Translations under genes and position numbers: made by a program
Notes under the pieces: model-generated
Databases searched by the model: none
What the model was told of the DNA's origin: nothing
Seen by the model: only the letters and a program-made list of their open reading frames with translations
Shown: one piece after another, positions 1 through 8,149 of the stretch
Position numbering within the stretch: the first letter of the stretch is position 1
Layout: the number at the start of each line of letters is the position of its first letter
Assembly (NCBI GenBank): GCA_024222475.1
Contig: JAAEPA010000284.1
Coordinates: forward strand, 1-40,584
Reading direction: 5' to 3'
Source of the DNA: Gammaproteobacteria bacterium
Lineage (GTDB): Bacteria; Pseudomonadota; Gammaproteobacteria; JAAEPA01
Length of the DNA: 40,584 nucleotides

Positions 1-153
1 ACCTAAATATCTTCCCTATCTGACTTGCCTTATCGCTCGTATTCGGCGTTACGACAACAGTGACATAGCTACAGTTATGCGCCTGTTGTCGCGCCTTGAA
101 TACAAACGATCATGCGGCGCCAGTTAGGGAAGTTATTTCATTCGCATTCCTTA
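1..153 (-). repeat. Family A palindromic element, copy 1 (cut by the window start)
   Basis: This is a non-coding element found three times in the window (also 15374-15535 and 37000-37161). Here it is inverted relative to the other two, and its outer end lies beyond base 1. All copies share an outer inverted end (AGGAATG against CATTCCT), an inner pair (CTTCCCT against AGGGAAG) and a central stem around ACAGGCGCATAGC. I aligned the copies by eye and they match over nearly the whole length. No ORF or transposase is inside, so it resembles a MITE or other non-autonomous repeat. Confidence 0.85.
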
Positions 154-198
154 ATTATACTGTACCACCCCGTCATGCCTACAATGGATGTGAGGATT

Positions 199-262
199 TA
201 CGCCCATGACGAGTAAGTTCTCAAGGCTCTTCTTGCATCCCGAAACCCATCCGTCATGAGTA
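199..262. repeat. Family B short inverted-end element, copy 1
   Basis: This 64-bp element has imperfect inverted ends. The right end, CCCATCCGTCATGAGTAT, matches the ends of the 162-bp element at 24461-24622 and the 71-bp element at 32256-32326. The left end (ATGACGAGTAAGTTCTCAAGG) matches the other end of those elements with a few changes. It looks like an internally deleted derivative. Its right end runs directly into the start of the OmpA-domain gene, so both candidate ATGs (256 and 262) lie inside or at the edge of the repeat. Confidence 0.65.
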
Positions 263-2187
263 TGGATTTGAAACAGCTCGACGAACTCAAGCAGCTCCTG
301 ATCGGTGAGGAACGGCGTCATCTGAGCAACCTGGAAGAACGTCTCGACGACCCTCATCGACGGGCCGAGGATCTCGCTGAAGTCCTGCCCGATTCGATCT
401 CTATCAGCAAGTCAAAAGGTCCTGGACTACTGTCCCAGTGTCTACAAGAACCCGTTACCGAGTGCGTCAAACACGCCGCCCGCGACCATACGCAGCTGTT
501 TGCCGACGCCCTGTTTCCCGTGATCATGCCGGCGGTCCGGCGTTCCATCGCCGAGGCACTGCGCGCCTTTGTCCAAACACTCAACCAAACCCTTGAACAG
601 GCCTTATCACCGAAAAGCCTGAGCTGGCGTCTGGAGGCCTTACGCAGCGGCGTTCCTTATCACGAAATGGTTCTCAAACACACCCTGATCTATCGAGTAG
701 AGCAGGTGTTTTTGATCCATCGAAAAACCGGTTTGCTGGTCAGCCATCTCTCTCATCCCGATATTGAAGTCAAGGACAGCGATGCCGTATCGGCAATGTT
801 CACCGCCATCCAGGACTTTGCCCACCACACCTTTGATTCACAATCCTCGGATGAGATCGATTCCATCGACATCGGTGATCATACGACCTGGCTGATCTAT
901 GGCCCACACATCACCTTAGCCTGCGTGATCAGAGGTATCCCCCCGTTGAAGCTTCGGGAACAACTCGCCGGCGTGGTCGAAGAATTAAACCGGCGTTTTG
1001 GCAGTGCTTTGGAAATATTCGATGGGGATAAGAACGCCATCGGCGATGTTAATCCCGTTCTGCAACGATGTCTGCGTCTAAAGGTTAATAAGGATTCGAC
1101 GCGACGCCCTTCCCTACTGAGATCAGCCGCCGCCCTCTTTGGCCTGGCGTTGCTGATACTGATTTTGATTTCGACATCTTACTGGGCTATCAATACCTAC
1201 CAAGACAATCGCCGCTTTAATCATCTGCTAGAGGCCTTGGAGAACCGACCCGGGATGCTGATCTTCGAAAGCTCCGAGCTGGGCGGACAGAGAATATACC
1301 AAGGCTTTCGTGACCCATTGGCGATCGAGCCCATGGCATTGGCTGGTGAGTTGGGATTCGATGAGCGTGAAGTCGCTTTCGCCATGACACCTTATTATTC
1401 GGCGGAGCCGGCCATCATTGTAAAGCGGGCCCGGCGAGCATTAGCGGTTCCCGATACCGTTCATTTGACATTGTCGGACGGCGTGCTGAAGGTTACCGGA
1501 ACTGCTCCCTATCAATGGCTGAACAAAATTCGAAACTACAGCTCTTTTATTCCCGGAATAGAACGTATCGATCTGAATGGCGTGAGCCCTGATAACGACG
1601 GCCTACACCGAGAAATCCTGGCCCTGTTGGACCCACCTGAAGGGATAGAGATAGGTATCGATTCCAAGACAACCCGCATCCAAGGCCGCGCACCCTGGCC
1701 GTGGATCTTGAGTCTTCCCGATGCACTCGAAAGTATCGAGTGGCTTGATCAAGTAGACGTCAAACAGCTTTCGGCGGCGGAATCACCGCAGCTGCTTGAT
1801 CTCTATCAACAAATCAACAATAAAAACATTTATTTCTTGAAGGGTATTCAAATTCATGAAGATTCCAGAATCAAGCTTCAAAAATTGGCAACAAACCTGA
1901 GGCTGCTGAAAAAACTCACTGAACAAAACAGCGCCCGCTTAAAGGTTCGATTGACCGGTTACACCGACGGCATCGGCTACTCGGAGTCCAACCGCCGCTT
2001 ACGTACTCAGCGGGCCAGCGAGATACTGAGGCTTTATTTTTTTGACCTCGACCCCAGCATGTTCACTATAGATGAAGACTCAGATGACTCCAGCACCAGC
2101 GTCAATCCCGGTCGAAGGAAAGTCAAATTCACTGTCGAGATCGTCAGACCAGACATTCAATCACTGTTTATCAAATGGCAATATTAA
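256..2187 (+). CDS. OmpA-domain membrane protein with a cytosolic N-terminal domain, first gene of a GTPase/phosphorelay operon
   Basis: The 643-residue protein appears to span the inner membrane once. A cytosolic part covers about residues 1-287, one membrane segment lies at about 288-310 (hydrophobic, after an RR-rich stretch), a BON-like segment lies at about 395-440, and a C-terminal OmpA/MotB-type domain lies at about 535-640. The OmpA domain keeps the peptidoglycan-binding pattern GYTDG...NRRLRTQRA, with the Asp and Arg that bind diaminopimelate in this family. Residues 140-260 alternate predicted strand and helix in a way that recalls Roadblock or longin folds; this is inference. The next gene overlaps by 13 bp and encodes a small GTPase, so the cytosolic part may dock it. 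The start is uncertain: ATG 256 and ATG 262 both lack a clear Shine-Dalgarno and sit at the edge of a repeat. Confidence 0.8.
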   Translation: MSMDLKQLDELKQLLIGEERRHLSNLEERLDDPHRRAEDLAEVLPDSISISKSKGPGLLSQCLQEPVTECVKHAARDHTQLFADALFPVIMPAVRRSIAEALRAFVQTLNQTLEQALSPKSLSWRLEALRSGVPYHEMVLKHTLIYRVEQVFLIHRKTGLLVSHLSHPDIEVKDSDAVSAMFTAIQDFAHHTFDSQSSDEIDSIDIGDHTTWLIYGPHITLACVIRGIPPLKLREQLAGVVEELNRRFGSALEIFDGDKNAIGDVNPVLQRCLRLKVNKDSTRRPSLLRSAAALFGLALLILILISTSYWAINTYQDNRRFNHLLEALENRPGMLIFESSELGGQRIYQGFRDPLAIEPMALAGELGFDEREVAFAMTPYYSAEPAIIVKRARRALAVPDTVHLTLSDGVLKVTGTAPYQWLNKIRNYSSFIPGIERIDLNGVSPDNDGLHREILALLDPPEGIEIGIDSKTTRIQGRAPWPWILSLPDALESIEWLDQVDVKQLSAAESPQLLDLYQQINNKNIYFLKGIQIHEDSRIKLQKLATNLRLLKKLTEQNSARLKVRLTGYTDGIGYSESNRRLRTQRASEILRLYFFDLDPSMFTIDEDSDDSSTSVNPGRRKVKFTVEIVRPDIQSLFIKWQY

Positions 2188-2678
2188 CCAAAAAAATCTG
2201 TCTGATCGGTGATTTTGCGGTGGGCAAAACCAGCCTGGTATCACGCTATGTTCATGGTATCTTTTCCGATCGATACCTGACGACCATCGGGGTCAAGATC
2301 GACACCAAGCAACTTACGATTTCAGGGCGAGGCAGTATTAAACTCGTGCTATGGGATATTGCCGGCACGGACCGATTTTCCACCATGGACACCCATTACC
2401 TGCGCGGTGCGGCCGCCTACCTACTGGTAGTGGATGGCACACGACGCGATACCCTGGATACGGCACTGCAGCTGAAAAAATCGGCGGATCAATTTCTAAA
2501 CTCACCGCCCTTTGTCATGATCTTCAACAAAACGGACCTGCAAGATGAATGGGAGATCACTGATGCCGAGTTACAAAGGCTCCAAAGAAAAGGATGGAAT
2601 ATTGTGCGCACCAGCGCCAAGCAGGGTAGCAAGGTGGAACATGCATTTGGCCTGATTGCCTCCAGCTTGCTGCGATGA
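2175..2678 (+). CDS. Rab/Ras-like small GTPase
   Basis: This 167-residue protein is a near-minimal Ras-superfamily G domain. The P-loop GDFAVGKTS is at 12-20. The switch I region, YLTTIG, ends in the Thr that contacts magnesium and is strikingly Rab-like. G3 is WDIAGTD at 60-66, G4 is NKTD at 118-121 and G5 is TSAK at 146-149. The catalytic Gln of the usual DTAGQ motif is replaced (AGTD), so intrinsic hydrolysis is probably slow and a partner may be needed. There is no lipidation motif or membrane segment, so it is expected to be cytosolic. The gene overlaps the OmpA-domain gene by 13 bp and the histidine kinase gene by 4 bp, which implies translational coupling and a joint function. The family call is strong; the role is inferred from context only. 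Confidence 0.9.
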   Translation: MAILTKKICLIGDFAVGKTSLVSRYVHGIFSDRYLTTIGVKIDTKQLTISGRGSIKLVLWDIAGTDRFSTMDTHYLRGAAAYLLVVDGTRRDTLDTALQLKKSADQFLNSPPFVMIFNKTDLQDEWEITDAELQRLQRKGWNIVRTSAKQGSKVEHAFGLIASSLLR

Positions 2679-4234
2679 GCCTCTTGCCATACAAGATTGC
2701 ACACCAACTGCGCTCCCTGGTCACCGACCGGCTCAAACCCTTTTCGGTGCAGTTGGACCCGGAGCTGAGGGTTATAACGTGGTTTGGCGACAAGGATTAC
2801 TATGGGTTCGAAGACCTGAATAGGGGAGATGAGGCCTGGGAGAGATTTCCCTTTCTGGTCGATCTTCAAATGACCCAGCCGCTGCAGCTGGCATTCATCG
2901 ACATGAATAACGGGCGCGCCGCCCATATCGACATCCTTCCCAACACTGAAAATTCCTATCTCATTTTCATGGATGCGACCGAACAGCGCGACCGGCAGCG
3001 CGAACTTCAGCAAAAGGCGAATGAACTCTCGCTGCTGACTTACCGCCAGCAACGGCTATTGAAAGAACTTAGGGCCACGCGCGATGATTTGGCCGTAAAA
3101 CGCCGTCAGGCAGAGGAGGCTAATCTGGCAAAAGGCCGTTTCATCTCGGGCATGTCCCATGAATTCCGGACACCATTAACTTCTATCATGGGCTATGTCG
3201 ATCTGCTGACACAGCGCCCGGAGGCGTGGGAAGGCGCGCTGGACTATCTGGCCGCCATAGAACGCGGCGCTAGGCATTTGTTATCGCTGATCGAAAACGT
3301 ATTAGACCAGGCCCGGCTCGAAGCCGATGAACTGGTGATATCCCGCGTGCCGACGGATCTCGCGCATTTAGCTCAAGACCTGTTGCTGATATTCGAATCC
3401 CTTGCCGCCCAAAAAAACCTGACCTTCGATCTGAGACTGCGAGGCGAATTGCCGCAGAGCGTTGAGCTGGACAACGTCAGGCTGCGCCAGATACTGATCA
3501 ATCTGATCGGCAATGCCTTGAAGTTTACTGACACCGGAGGTGTAAGCCTGGAGCTGGGCTGGCACGACAATCAACTCTCAGCCTTAGTCGCCGACACGGG
3601 CCCCGGAATACCTGAAACCGATCTGCAAAGGATCTTCGAACCCTTCCAAACCATCGACCAAACTGGCCATCAGGGAGCCGGTTTAGGACTGACGATAAGC
3701 ACGCAGCTGATAGAACTTATGGGAGGCAAATTATCGGTCTCCTCAACCCTGGGCAGGGGCAGCATATTCAAGGTTAAATTACCCGCCAAACAGTTATCTG
3801 AGTCGGTTTTCATTGCTGAGCTGAAGGCCCCGCGGACGCCATCGGTCAGTGACAAGCAGAAAAGTCATATCCTGCTGGTAGAAGACAACGAGGATATCAT
3901 TCAATTAGTGGCGCTGTTTTTGACGGATGCAGGTTATGAATTGACCGTGGCCAAAGATGGGCGTCAGGCCGTCGATCTGGCATTGCAGAGAAGGCCTGAC
4001 CTCATATTCATGGATATGAACCTGCCGGTAGCGAATGGGCTCATTGCCACCCGTGAGCTGCGCAATGCCGGTTTTAACCGCCCCATCATCGCATTGACGG
4101 CATCACCTTCGACCGCAGACAAACAACAGGCGCTGGACGCAGGCTGTAATGAGTACCTGCAGAAACCCATAGAAATGCCCCGCCTACTGGGTATCACGCG
4201 TGAGTTCTTGCAAGGAAATTTCCATGTTGTCTGA
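2675..4234 (+). CDS. Soluble hybrid sensor histidine kinase with C-terminal receiver domain
   Basis: The 519-residue protein has an N-terminal sensor part (about 1-105, PAS-like in size and pattern), a coiled coil (about 105-155), a HisKA domain with phospho-acceptor His162 in SHEFRTPL, and an HATPase domain with N box NLIGNALKF, G1 ADTGPGIP and G2 GAGLGLTIS. A receiver domain follows with phospho-acceptor Asp447 in FMDMNLP. No transmembrane segment is visible, so the signal is probably cytosolic and may come from the GTPase encoded immediately upstream (4-bp overlap). The next gene overlaps by 11 bp and encodes an Hpt protein, so the predicted relay is His162 to Asp447 to the Hpt His. The DNA-binding or effector end of the relay is not in this window. 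Confidence 0.93.
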   Translation: MSLLPYKIAHQLRSLVTDRLKPFSVQLDPELRVITWFGDKDYYGFEDLNRGDEAWERFPFLVDLQMTQPLQLAFIDMNNGRAAHIDILPNTENSYLIFMDATEQRDRQRELQQKANELSLLTYRQQRLLKELRATRDDLAVKRRQAEEANLAKGRFISGMSHEFRTPLTSIMGYVDLLTQRPEAWEGALDYLAAIERGARHLLSLIENVLDQARLEADELVISRVPTDLAHLAQDLLLIFESLAAQKNLTFDLRLRGELPQSVELDNVRLRQILINLIGNALKFTDTGGVSLELGWHDNQLSALVADTGPGIPETDLQRIFEPFQTIDQTGHQGAGLGLTISTQLIELMGGKLSVSSTLGRGSIFKVKLPAKQLSESVFIAELKAPRTPSVSDKQKSHILLVEDNEDIIQLVALFLTDAGYELTVAKDGRQAVDLALQRRPDLIFMDMNLPVANGLIATRELRNAGFNRPIIALTASPSTADKQQALDAGCNEYLQKPIEMPRLLGITREFLQGNFHVV

Positions 4235-4595
4235 ACACGCCTTGTTGATGTTCCAACGTCTGCAAGCAACTTATCGCGACTCTCTCAAGGACAAAAGAGC
4301 CCTTCTTCAAGGGCATTGGCAGGAATTCGAAAACAGCAAACACCCTACGGAAGCGCTGAATAAACTGCGGCTATTCGCCCACCGTCTGGCAGGTTCTGCC
4401 GCCCCCTATGGGTATAAGAACCTCTCCAGTATTGCCCGAGAACTTGAGATACTCATCAATGAATACGCCGCCGCCAACGCGGCCCACTCCTTGGGCGAGA
4501 AAATGGAGGCAGCCATCAAAGAGCAGTTGCGCACTGTTGTTAGCAAACTCATAACGGCCTTGGATAATGCCTTCTTGGGGCAGGGCTCGGGGTAG
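4224..4595 (+). CDS. Hpt-domain phosphotransfer protein
   Basis: This 123-residue, all-helical small protein carries the Hpt signature FAHRLAGSAAPYG, with His53 as the expected phospho-acceptor. I placed the start at ATG 4224 because an AAGGAA Shine-Dalgarno lies 8 bases upstream. A GTG at 4200 in the same frame would give a longer, less plausible N-terminus. The gene overlaps the hybrid kinase gene by 11 bp and very likely receives phosphate from that kinase's receiver domain. It ends 7 bp before the convergent gene at 4603, with no visible terminator between them. Confidence 0.88.
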   Translation: MLSEHALLMFQRLQATYRDSLKDKRALLQGHWQEFENSKHPTEALNKLRLFAHRLAGSAAPYGYKNLSSIARELEILINEYAAANAAHSLGEKMEAAIKEQLRTVVSKLITALDNAFLGQGSG

Positions 4596-4602
4596 TCAGT
4601 TG

Positions 4603-5001
4603 TTATTTGAAAAATTTGCTCCCCAGTTTGGCGATGCCGCCTAGTACACCACCTTCCCCCCCCAATAAGGAAGACAGCCCTGAACCCTGTTCATTCATGA
4701 TCTCCAGCACCCGAGGAAGCAGGGTCTCCAAGCCCGTATTGACCATGGATTCGTCGATCCCCAGCCTGGAGGCGATGCCTGCGATATCGACTTTTTCCAG
4801 CAGGGTACTCACAATATCCTCAGTGTCACCCCCTCCGAGCATCGAGAGCAGACTTCCGCCCCCATCACTGAGGGCCTGCTGTACACCCTGAGCGGCCTCA
4901 GGAATAAATTCTTGGGCCTGTTCCGCAGTGAACCCAGACTCAGAAAGGGTATCAACCAGTTCCGAGCTGTTATTCATCAATAAGTCTTTGAGTATGTCCA
5001 T
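4603..5001 (-). CDS. DUF937/DUF2780-like small protein
   Basis: This 132-residue protein is rich in Gly, Leu and Ser and has repeated loops (SLLSMLGGGD, LSSLLGGEGG) and helices like those of the DUF937/DUF2780 group (YidB-like proteins), whose function is unknown. No signal peptide or membrane segment is seen. The ATG at 5001 is preferred over an upstream start at 5079 because AGGA lies about 8 bases before it and the homologous pattern MDILKDLL starts there. The gene converges on the Hpt gene and is probably transcribed alone. Confidence 0.75.
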   Translation of the reverse strand: MDILKDLLMNNSSELVDTLSESGFTAEQAQEFIPEAAQGVQQALSDGGGSLLSMLGGGDTEDIVSTLLEKVDIAGIASRLGIDESMVNTGLETLLPRVLEIMNEQGSGLSSLLGGEGGVLGGIAKLGSKFFK

Positions 5002-5359
5002 ACCATAGTCCTGTTTTAGAGCGTTGTGGGTATATTGTACCTTAAACCATAGGGATGCTCTCTTGTTGCAGACGTTCATTCCCTCACCCTAACTCATTCC
5101 CCCAGAGTAAGGAGGTGAACGGTTGCCTCCCGCTCGATTCCTTAGCAAGTTTTCCACAAAAGCAGTGGGTTAAAGGCCCTGCAACAGAGCCTTATTGCAT
5201 TTCGTGGCGAGGCGACTCAAACAGACGACATATCGATAATTAAGATTACCCTTTGAGCCCTTTTTAGGAAGCTTTTGTTCAGGGCAGTATACTGTATTCC
5301 CGACATCAGTTTTCCCAGATAGAATAAACACGTAGAAACTGACTATTGACAGGTGACTC
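5002..5359. other. Intergenic region between divergent genes
   Basis: These 358 bases separate the DUF937-like gene (minus) from the DUF3305 gene (plus) and must hold both promoters. I found no convincing ORF, tRNA or terminator. A perfect 10-bp palindrome, CAGTATACTG, lies at about 5285-5294, and a Shine-Dalgarno (CAGGTGA) precedes ATG 5360. No -35/-10 pair was clear enough to assign. Confidence 0.4.
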
Positions 5360-5860
5360 ATGCCTCCCTCTGCCACTGAATTTCCAATCGCTATCATCAT
5401 GGGTTTTCGTGAAATACAGAATAACCGCTGGACCAAAGGACGTTTCGAACCGCTTGCAGTAATTGCCGGGCAACATATCGCTCATGAAGGGTCCGAGACG
5501 AATCCTCTACGCTCAGAGATTGGTGCAAGTGAACAGTATCTGTTGAGGGGATTTGGTTTGAGACTCTATCGAGACGACGCCGAGAGCTATTATTTGAATC
5601 TTATGGGGGAACAACCTAGGGTTTTTATTATCTGTAACGAGGACGATTCTGCTCAACTAACACCATTCCTCGCTACTGTAAGCTACGATGAAGCCACTGC
5701 CCACTCGGAAGTAGAAGAATTCGTTTTTTCAGTACCTATACCTGCTGAGATATATCGATGGATCGAACAATTCATTGTAAATCATTATATTCCAGTTGGG
5801 AAAAAGAAACGTAAACGAAATAACTGGAAAGAACAGACCAGGAATAAGAATGACCGATGA
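5360..5860 (+). CDS. DUF3305 domain protein of the formate dehydrogenase cluster
   Basis: This 166-residue soluble protein has the DUF3305 pattern: an N-terminal strand with IIMGFREIQNNRW, later YRDDAESYYLNL, and a basic tail (KKKRKRNNW). In proteobacteria DUF3305 genes usually accompany DUF3306 and formate dehydrogenase genes, and their biochemical role is not settled. Here it is followed after 26 bp by a TorD-type chaperone gene on the same strand, while the DUF3306 partner heads the minus-strand fdh operon at 14345. The start is supported by CAGGTGA just upstream of ATG 5360. Confidence 0.85.
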   Translation: MPPSATEFPIAIIMGFREIQNNRWTKGRFEPLAVIAGQHIAHEGSETNPLRSEIGASEQYLLRGFGLRLYRDDAESYYLNLMGEQPRVFIICNEDDSAQLTPFLATVSYDEATAHSEVEEFVFSVPIPAEIYRWIEQFIVNHYIPVGKKKRKRNNWKEQTRNKNDR

Positions 5861-5886
5861 AAAACCTTTTCTAATAGGCGGGCCCC

Positions 5887-6507
5887 ATGACATCGAAAAC
5901 TGACATCCATCAGGCGACTTCAGCATTGGCTCCCGAGGAACAGGCACGAGCCTACGTCTACTCCCTGCTCGGCGCACTATTGGCCGCACCGGCGAATGAA
6001 CAATTATTAGGAATCCTCGAAAGAATCAAATCCGAGACCGTCAGCCAAAAGAGCATCATGGCCAAGGCCTGGAATATGATACGACGGGCCGCATGTGAGG
6101 ATAACCCCGATCAGATCGCTGATGAATATCATGATCTGTTTATCGGACTGGGACGGGGTGAACTTATTCCCTACGCGTCCTGGTATCTGACGGGATATCT
6201 CATGGAAAAACCACTGGCGGCATTAAGAGGAGATCTAGAAAAGTTGGGATTTACTTCAAAAACAGAAAGAGCAGAACCCGAGGATCACATCGCTGCGCTA
6301 TGTGAGGTGATGGGAATGGTCATAGCGGAAAATAAACTCGGCTTCGAGAAACAAAAAGCCTTTTTTGAGACCCACATGGCTCCTTGGATAACGCGCTTCT
6401 TCACTGACCTTACCCAGGCCAAGTCGGCCCGTTTCTACCAGACGGTAGGTGAATTCGGCAGGTGTTTCATGGAGGTGGAAAGACAGTACTTTTCCATGCA
6501 GGTATAA
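5887..6507 (+). CDS. TorD/DmsD-family molecular chaperone for a molybdoenzyme
   Basis: The 206-residue helical protein carries the family signature DEYHDLFIGLGRGELIPY at about residues 77-94, followed by ASWYL. TorD-family proteins bind the Tat signal peptide or body of a molybdoenzyme until cofactor is inserted and then release it to Tat. The only Mo-enzyme catalytic subunit in the window is FdhA, whose Tat signal is intact, so FdhA is the likely client. The gene is 26 bp after the DUF3305 gene and probably shares its transcript. The family call is strong; the client is inferred. Confidence 0.9.
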   Translation: MTSKTDIHQATSALAPEEQARAYVYSLLGALLAAPANEQLLGILERIKSETVSQKSIMAKAWNMIRRAACEDNPDQIADEYHDLFIGLGRGELIPYASWYLTGYLMEKPLAALRGDLEKLGFTSKTERAEPEDHIAALCEVMGMVIAENKLGFEKQKAFFETHMAPWITRFFTDLTQAKSARFYQTVGEFGRCFMEVERQYFSMQV

Positions 6508-6573
6508 GATCATGCACAAAGCACAGGAGGCGAGTACCGTTAAGCGAGCCACCGTTCAGAAGATGTAGAAGAT

Positions 6574-6682
6574 GTAGGTCGGGTTAGGCGCGTGGCTGAT
6601 GGTTACGATTTGAACTCCGAAATCAGGTGCGCCGTAACCCGACAAATAATATGTCGGGTTACGCTACGCTAACCCGACCTAC
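6574..6682. repeat. Palindromic intergenic element with GTAGGTCGGGTTA ends
   Basis: The 109-bp element has 13-bp perfect inverted ends (GTAGGTCGGGTTA at 6574-6586, TAACCCGACCTAC at 6670-6682). A second, inner inverted repeat (GTAACCCGAC at 6634-6643, GTCGGGTTAC at 6653-6662) would fold into a strong 10-bp hairpin. It lies between the convergent torD-like and fdhC genes and could act as a bidirectional terminator. Elements of this GTCGGGTTA type are common scattered repeats in proteobacteria. Only one copy is in this window. Confidence 0.8.
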
Positions 6683-6717
6683 GGCTCTACACGAACGAAG
6701 CAAGTACCATTAACCAA

Positions 6718-7797
6718 TTATGTGGTTTGACTGTCAGGCAAAGATCTTGCCTCATTCACTGCCCTGCCTCCCTCAGCAACTGTGGCACGCTGACCGCTTT
6801 TCTGTAACTCTTCATACCACAGATTGTGATGTTGTTTTACCCAGTTTTCATCAACCTTGCCTGAGATCATAGCCTCGAGCGCCCCTTCGGTACCGATGAC
6901 CGCAAGATAAATATGCACTAGAAAGAAGGCGATGATAATGGCCGAGGCCAGCACATGAATGATATTGGCAAGCTGCATGATTCCACGGTTCTGCTCAAGG
7001 TTTGGAAAATCGAGTATGAGACCCGTAACACAAAGAATCACGCCCATGATGAGGACTGTCCAGTACCAAGCCTTTTGACCGGCATTAAATTTTTCCGAAC
7101 TCGGTTTGCTGCCACCAAGATAGCCACCAGCCTTCAACAGCCATTTCATATCCACCTTGAGATTAAACAAGCTATCTCGGAAAAAGGTGAAAATCATCAA
7201 CACCATTGCAAGAACGAACAACACTCCAAGATAATTGTGCACGGTGATACTTACATTTGCCATCGCCGCAAACGCCTCCGGTCCCATTATTGGGATGAGT
7301 ACGGTCCTGCCATAGAGCAGACCAAGGCCGGTCAAGGCCAACAATATGAATACAATCGCGGTGAACCAGTGTATCCAGCGCTCCGTAGACGTCGTGCGAG
7401 TAATCTCTTTCCCGGAACGCCCGCCTTTAATCGGGATTCGTCCCTTGAACATGAAGTAAAGGGCGAACAATGTGATCATCGCAATCAATAAGTAACCACT
7501 GTATGGAATCAACCAACCGTTACGTGCTTGGCGCCAATTTTGCCCACTGCTCTGTATCAATACATTGGTCTCCTGCCCCTGCACCGCACTGTATCCAATA
7601 CTACCCTGACGCACGGCCCTCCAGAAGTTAGCACGCGGATTAGACTGCTCCTGAGCAGTCGCTGCATATCCGATATCACTGTATAGCGATAGACCCATCG
7701 GTATGGCCAGCAAACAAAACACCATTGCGAATAGACTCCAAGCTACAATCCTGCGGCGAGGTGTAAGAGATTTTTTTTGCCCGGGCTTAGCCATCAT
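6718..7797 (-). CDS. fdhC: Formate dehydrogenase gamma subunit, membrane cytochrome b
   Basis: This 359-residue integral membrane protein belongs to the formate dehydrogenase gamma-subunit (FdnI/FdoI/FdhC) family. A first hydrophobic segment lies at about 18-36, then a periplasmic loop with Gly, Gln and Asn, and four or more membrane helices from about 100. Candidate haem b ligands are the His residues in ERWIHWF, VHNYLGV, NIIHVLA and FLVHIYL. The subunit takes electrons from FdhB and reduces quinone. It is the last gene of the minus-strand fdh operon. ATG 7797 is preceded by a strong AAGGAGGT Shine-Dalgarno. The lengthened N-terminal region is typical of the non-enteric branch of the family. 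Confidence 0.92.
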   Translation of the reverse strand: MMAKPGQKKSLTPRRRIVAWSLFAMVFCLLAIPMGLSLYSDIGYAATAQEQSNPRANFWRAVRQGSIGYSAVQGQETNVLIQSSGQNWRQARNGWLIPYSGYLLIAMITLFALYFMFKGRIPIKGGRSGKEITRTTSTERWIHWFTAIVFILLALTGLGLLYGRTVLIPIMGPEAFAAMANVSITVHNYLGVLFVLAMVLMIFTFFRDSLFNLKVDMKWLLKAGGYLGGSKPSSEKFNAGQKAWYWTVLIMGVILCVTGLILDFPNLEQNRGIMQLANIIHVLASAIIIAFFLVHIYLAVIGTEGALEAMISGKVDENWVKQHHNLWYEELQKSGQRATVAEGGRAVNEARSLPDSQTT

Positions 7798-7924
7798 CGA
7801 AACCTCCTTGGTAAACGGTCACGCTGATAGTGAGTGACACGTTCGCGTAACGCATTTTCCAACTGAGGAGAAAGGCTACGCTCTTATTTAAGTTGTTCGG
7901 GTTCATTTACTTGGAGTGCAATCC

Positions 7925-8128
7925 CTAACGGTCAATCTGTACCAGATTGAAACGTTTTACCAGCTCATCCGCACTACCGGTCTGTCGCCTACGGTCTAGT
8001 AAGGGGTCTTTAGCCCCTTTATAAACACCGGCCTCATGTATTGTTACTTCCGGCGGCTCATGGCATCCCATCACCCATACCGATGAAGTGATCAAACAGA
8101 TTATTTGTATTATCCGTTTACCGATCAT
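7925..8128 (-). CDS. Small lipoprotein in the formate dehydrogenase operon
   Basis: The 67-residue protein has a hydrophobic signal peptide ending in a lipobox, VMGC, with the lipidated Cys at about residue 22. The mature part is only about 46 residues and contains HEAGVYKGAKDPLLD. It lies between fdhB and fdhC on the same strand, 21 bp after fdhB, so it is almost certainly co-transcribed. I believe similar short lipoproteins with a GVYKG-x-DPL motif occur in related fdh clusters, but I cannot search to confirm this. A Lys at +3 or Asp at +2 is absent (HEPP follows Cys), so outer-membrane or complex-bound placement is possible. Function unknown. Confidence 0.75.
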   Translation of the reverse strand: MIGKRIIQIICLITSSVWVMGCHEPPEVTIHEAGVYKGAKDPLLDRRRQTGSADELVKRFNLVQIDR

Positions 8129-8149
8129 AGGTTTCGCCCCTCGATATTT

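Noticed and set aside
2489..3052. 187-residue minus-strand ORF across the GTPase/kinase junction
   Set aside because: It is antisense to two well-supported overlapping genes and has no recognisable motif.
5100..5160. Possible tRNA-like fold near AAGGAGGTGAACGG
   Set aside because: No acceptor stem or T-loop pattern could be matched.
6955..7491. 178-residue plus-strand ORF opposite fdhC
   Set aside because: It is the antisense shadow of the cytochrome b gene, which has clear family motifs and a strong Shine-Dalgarno.
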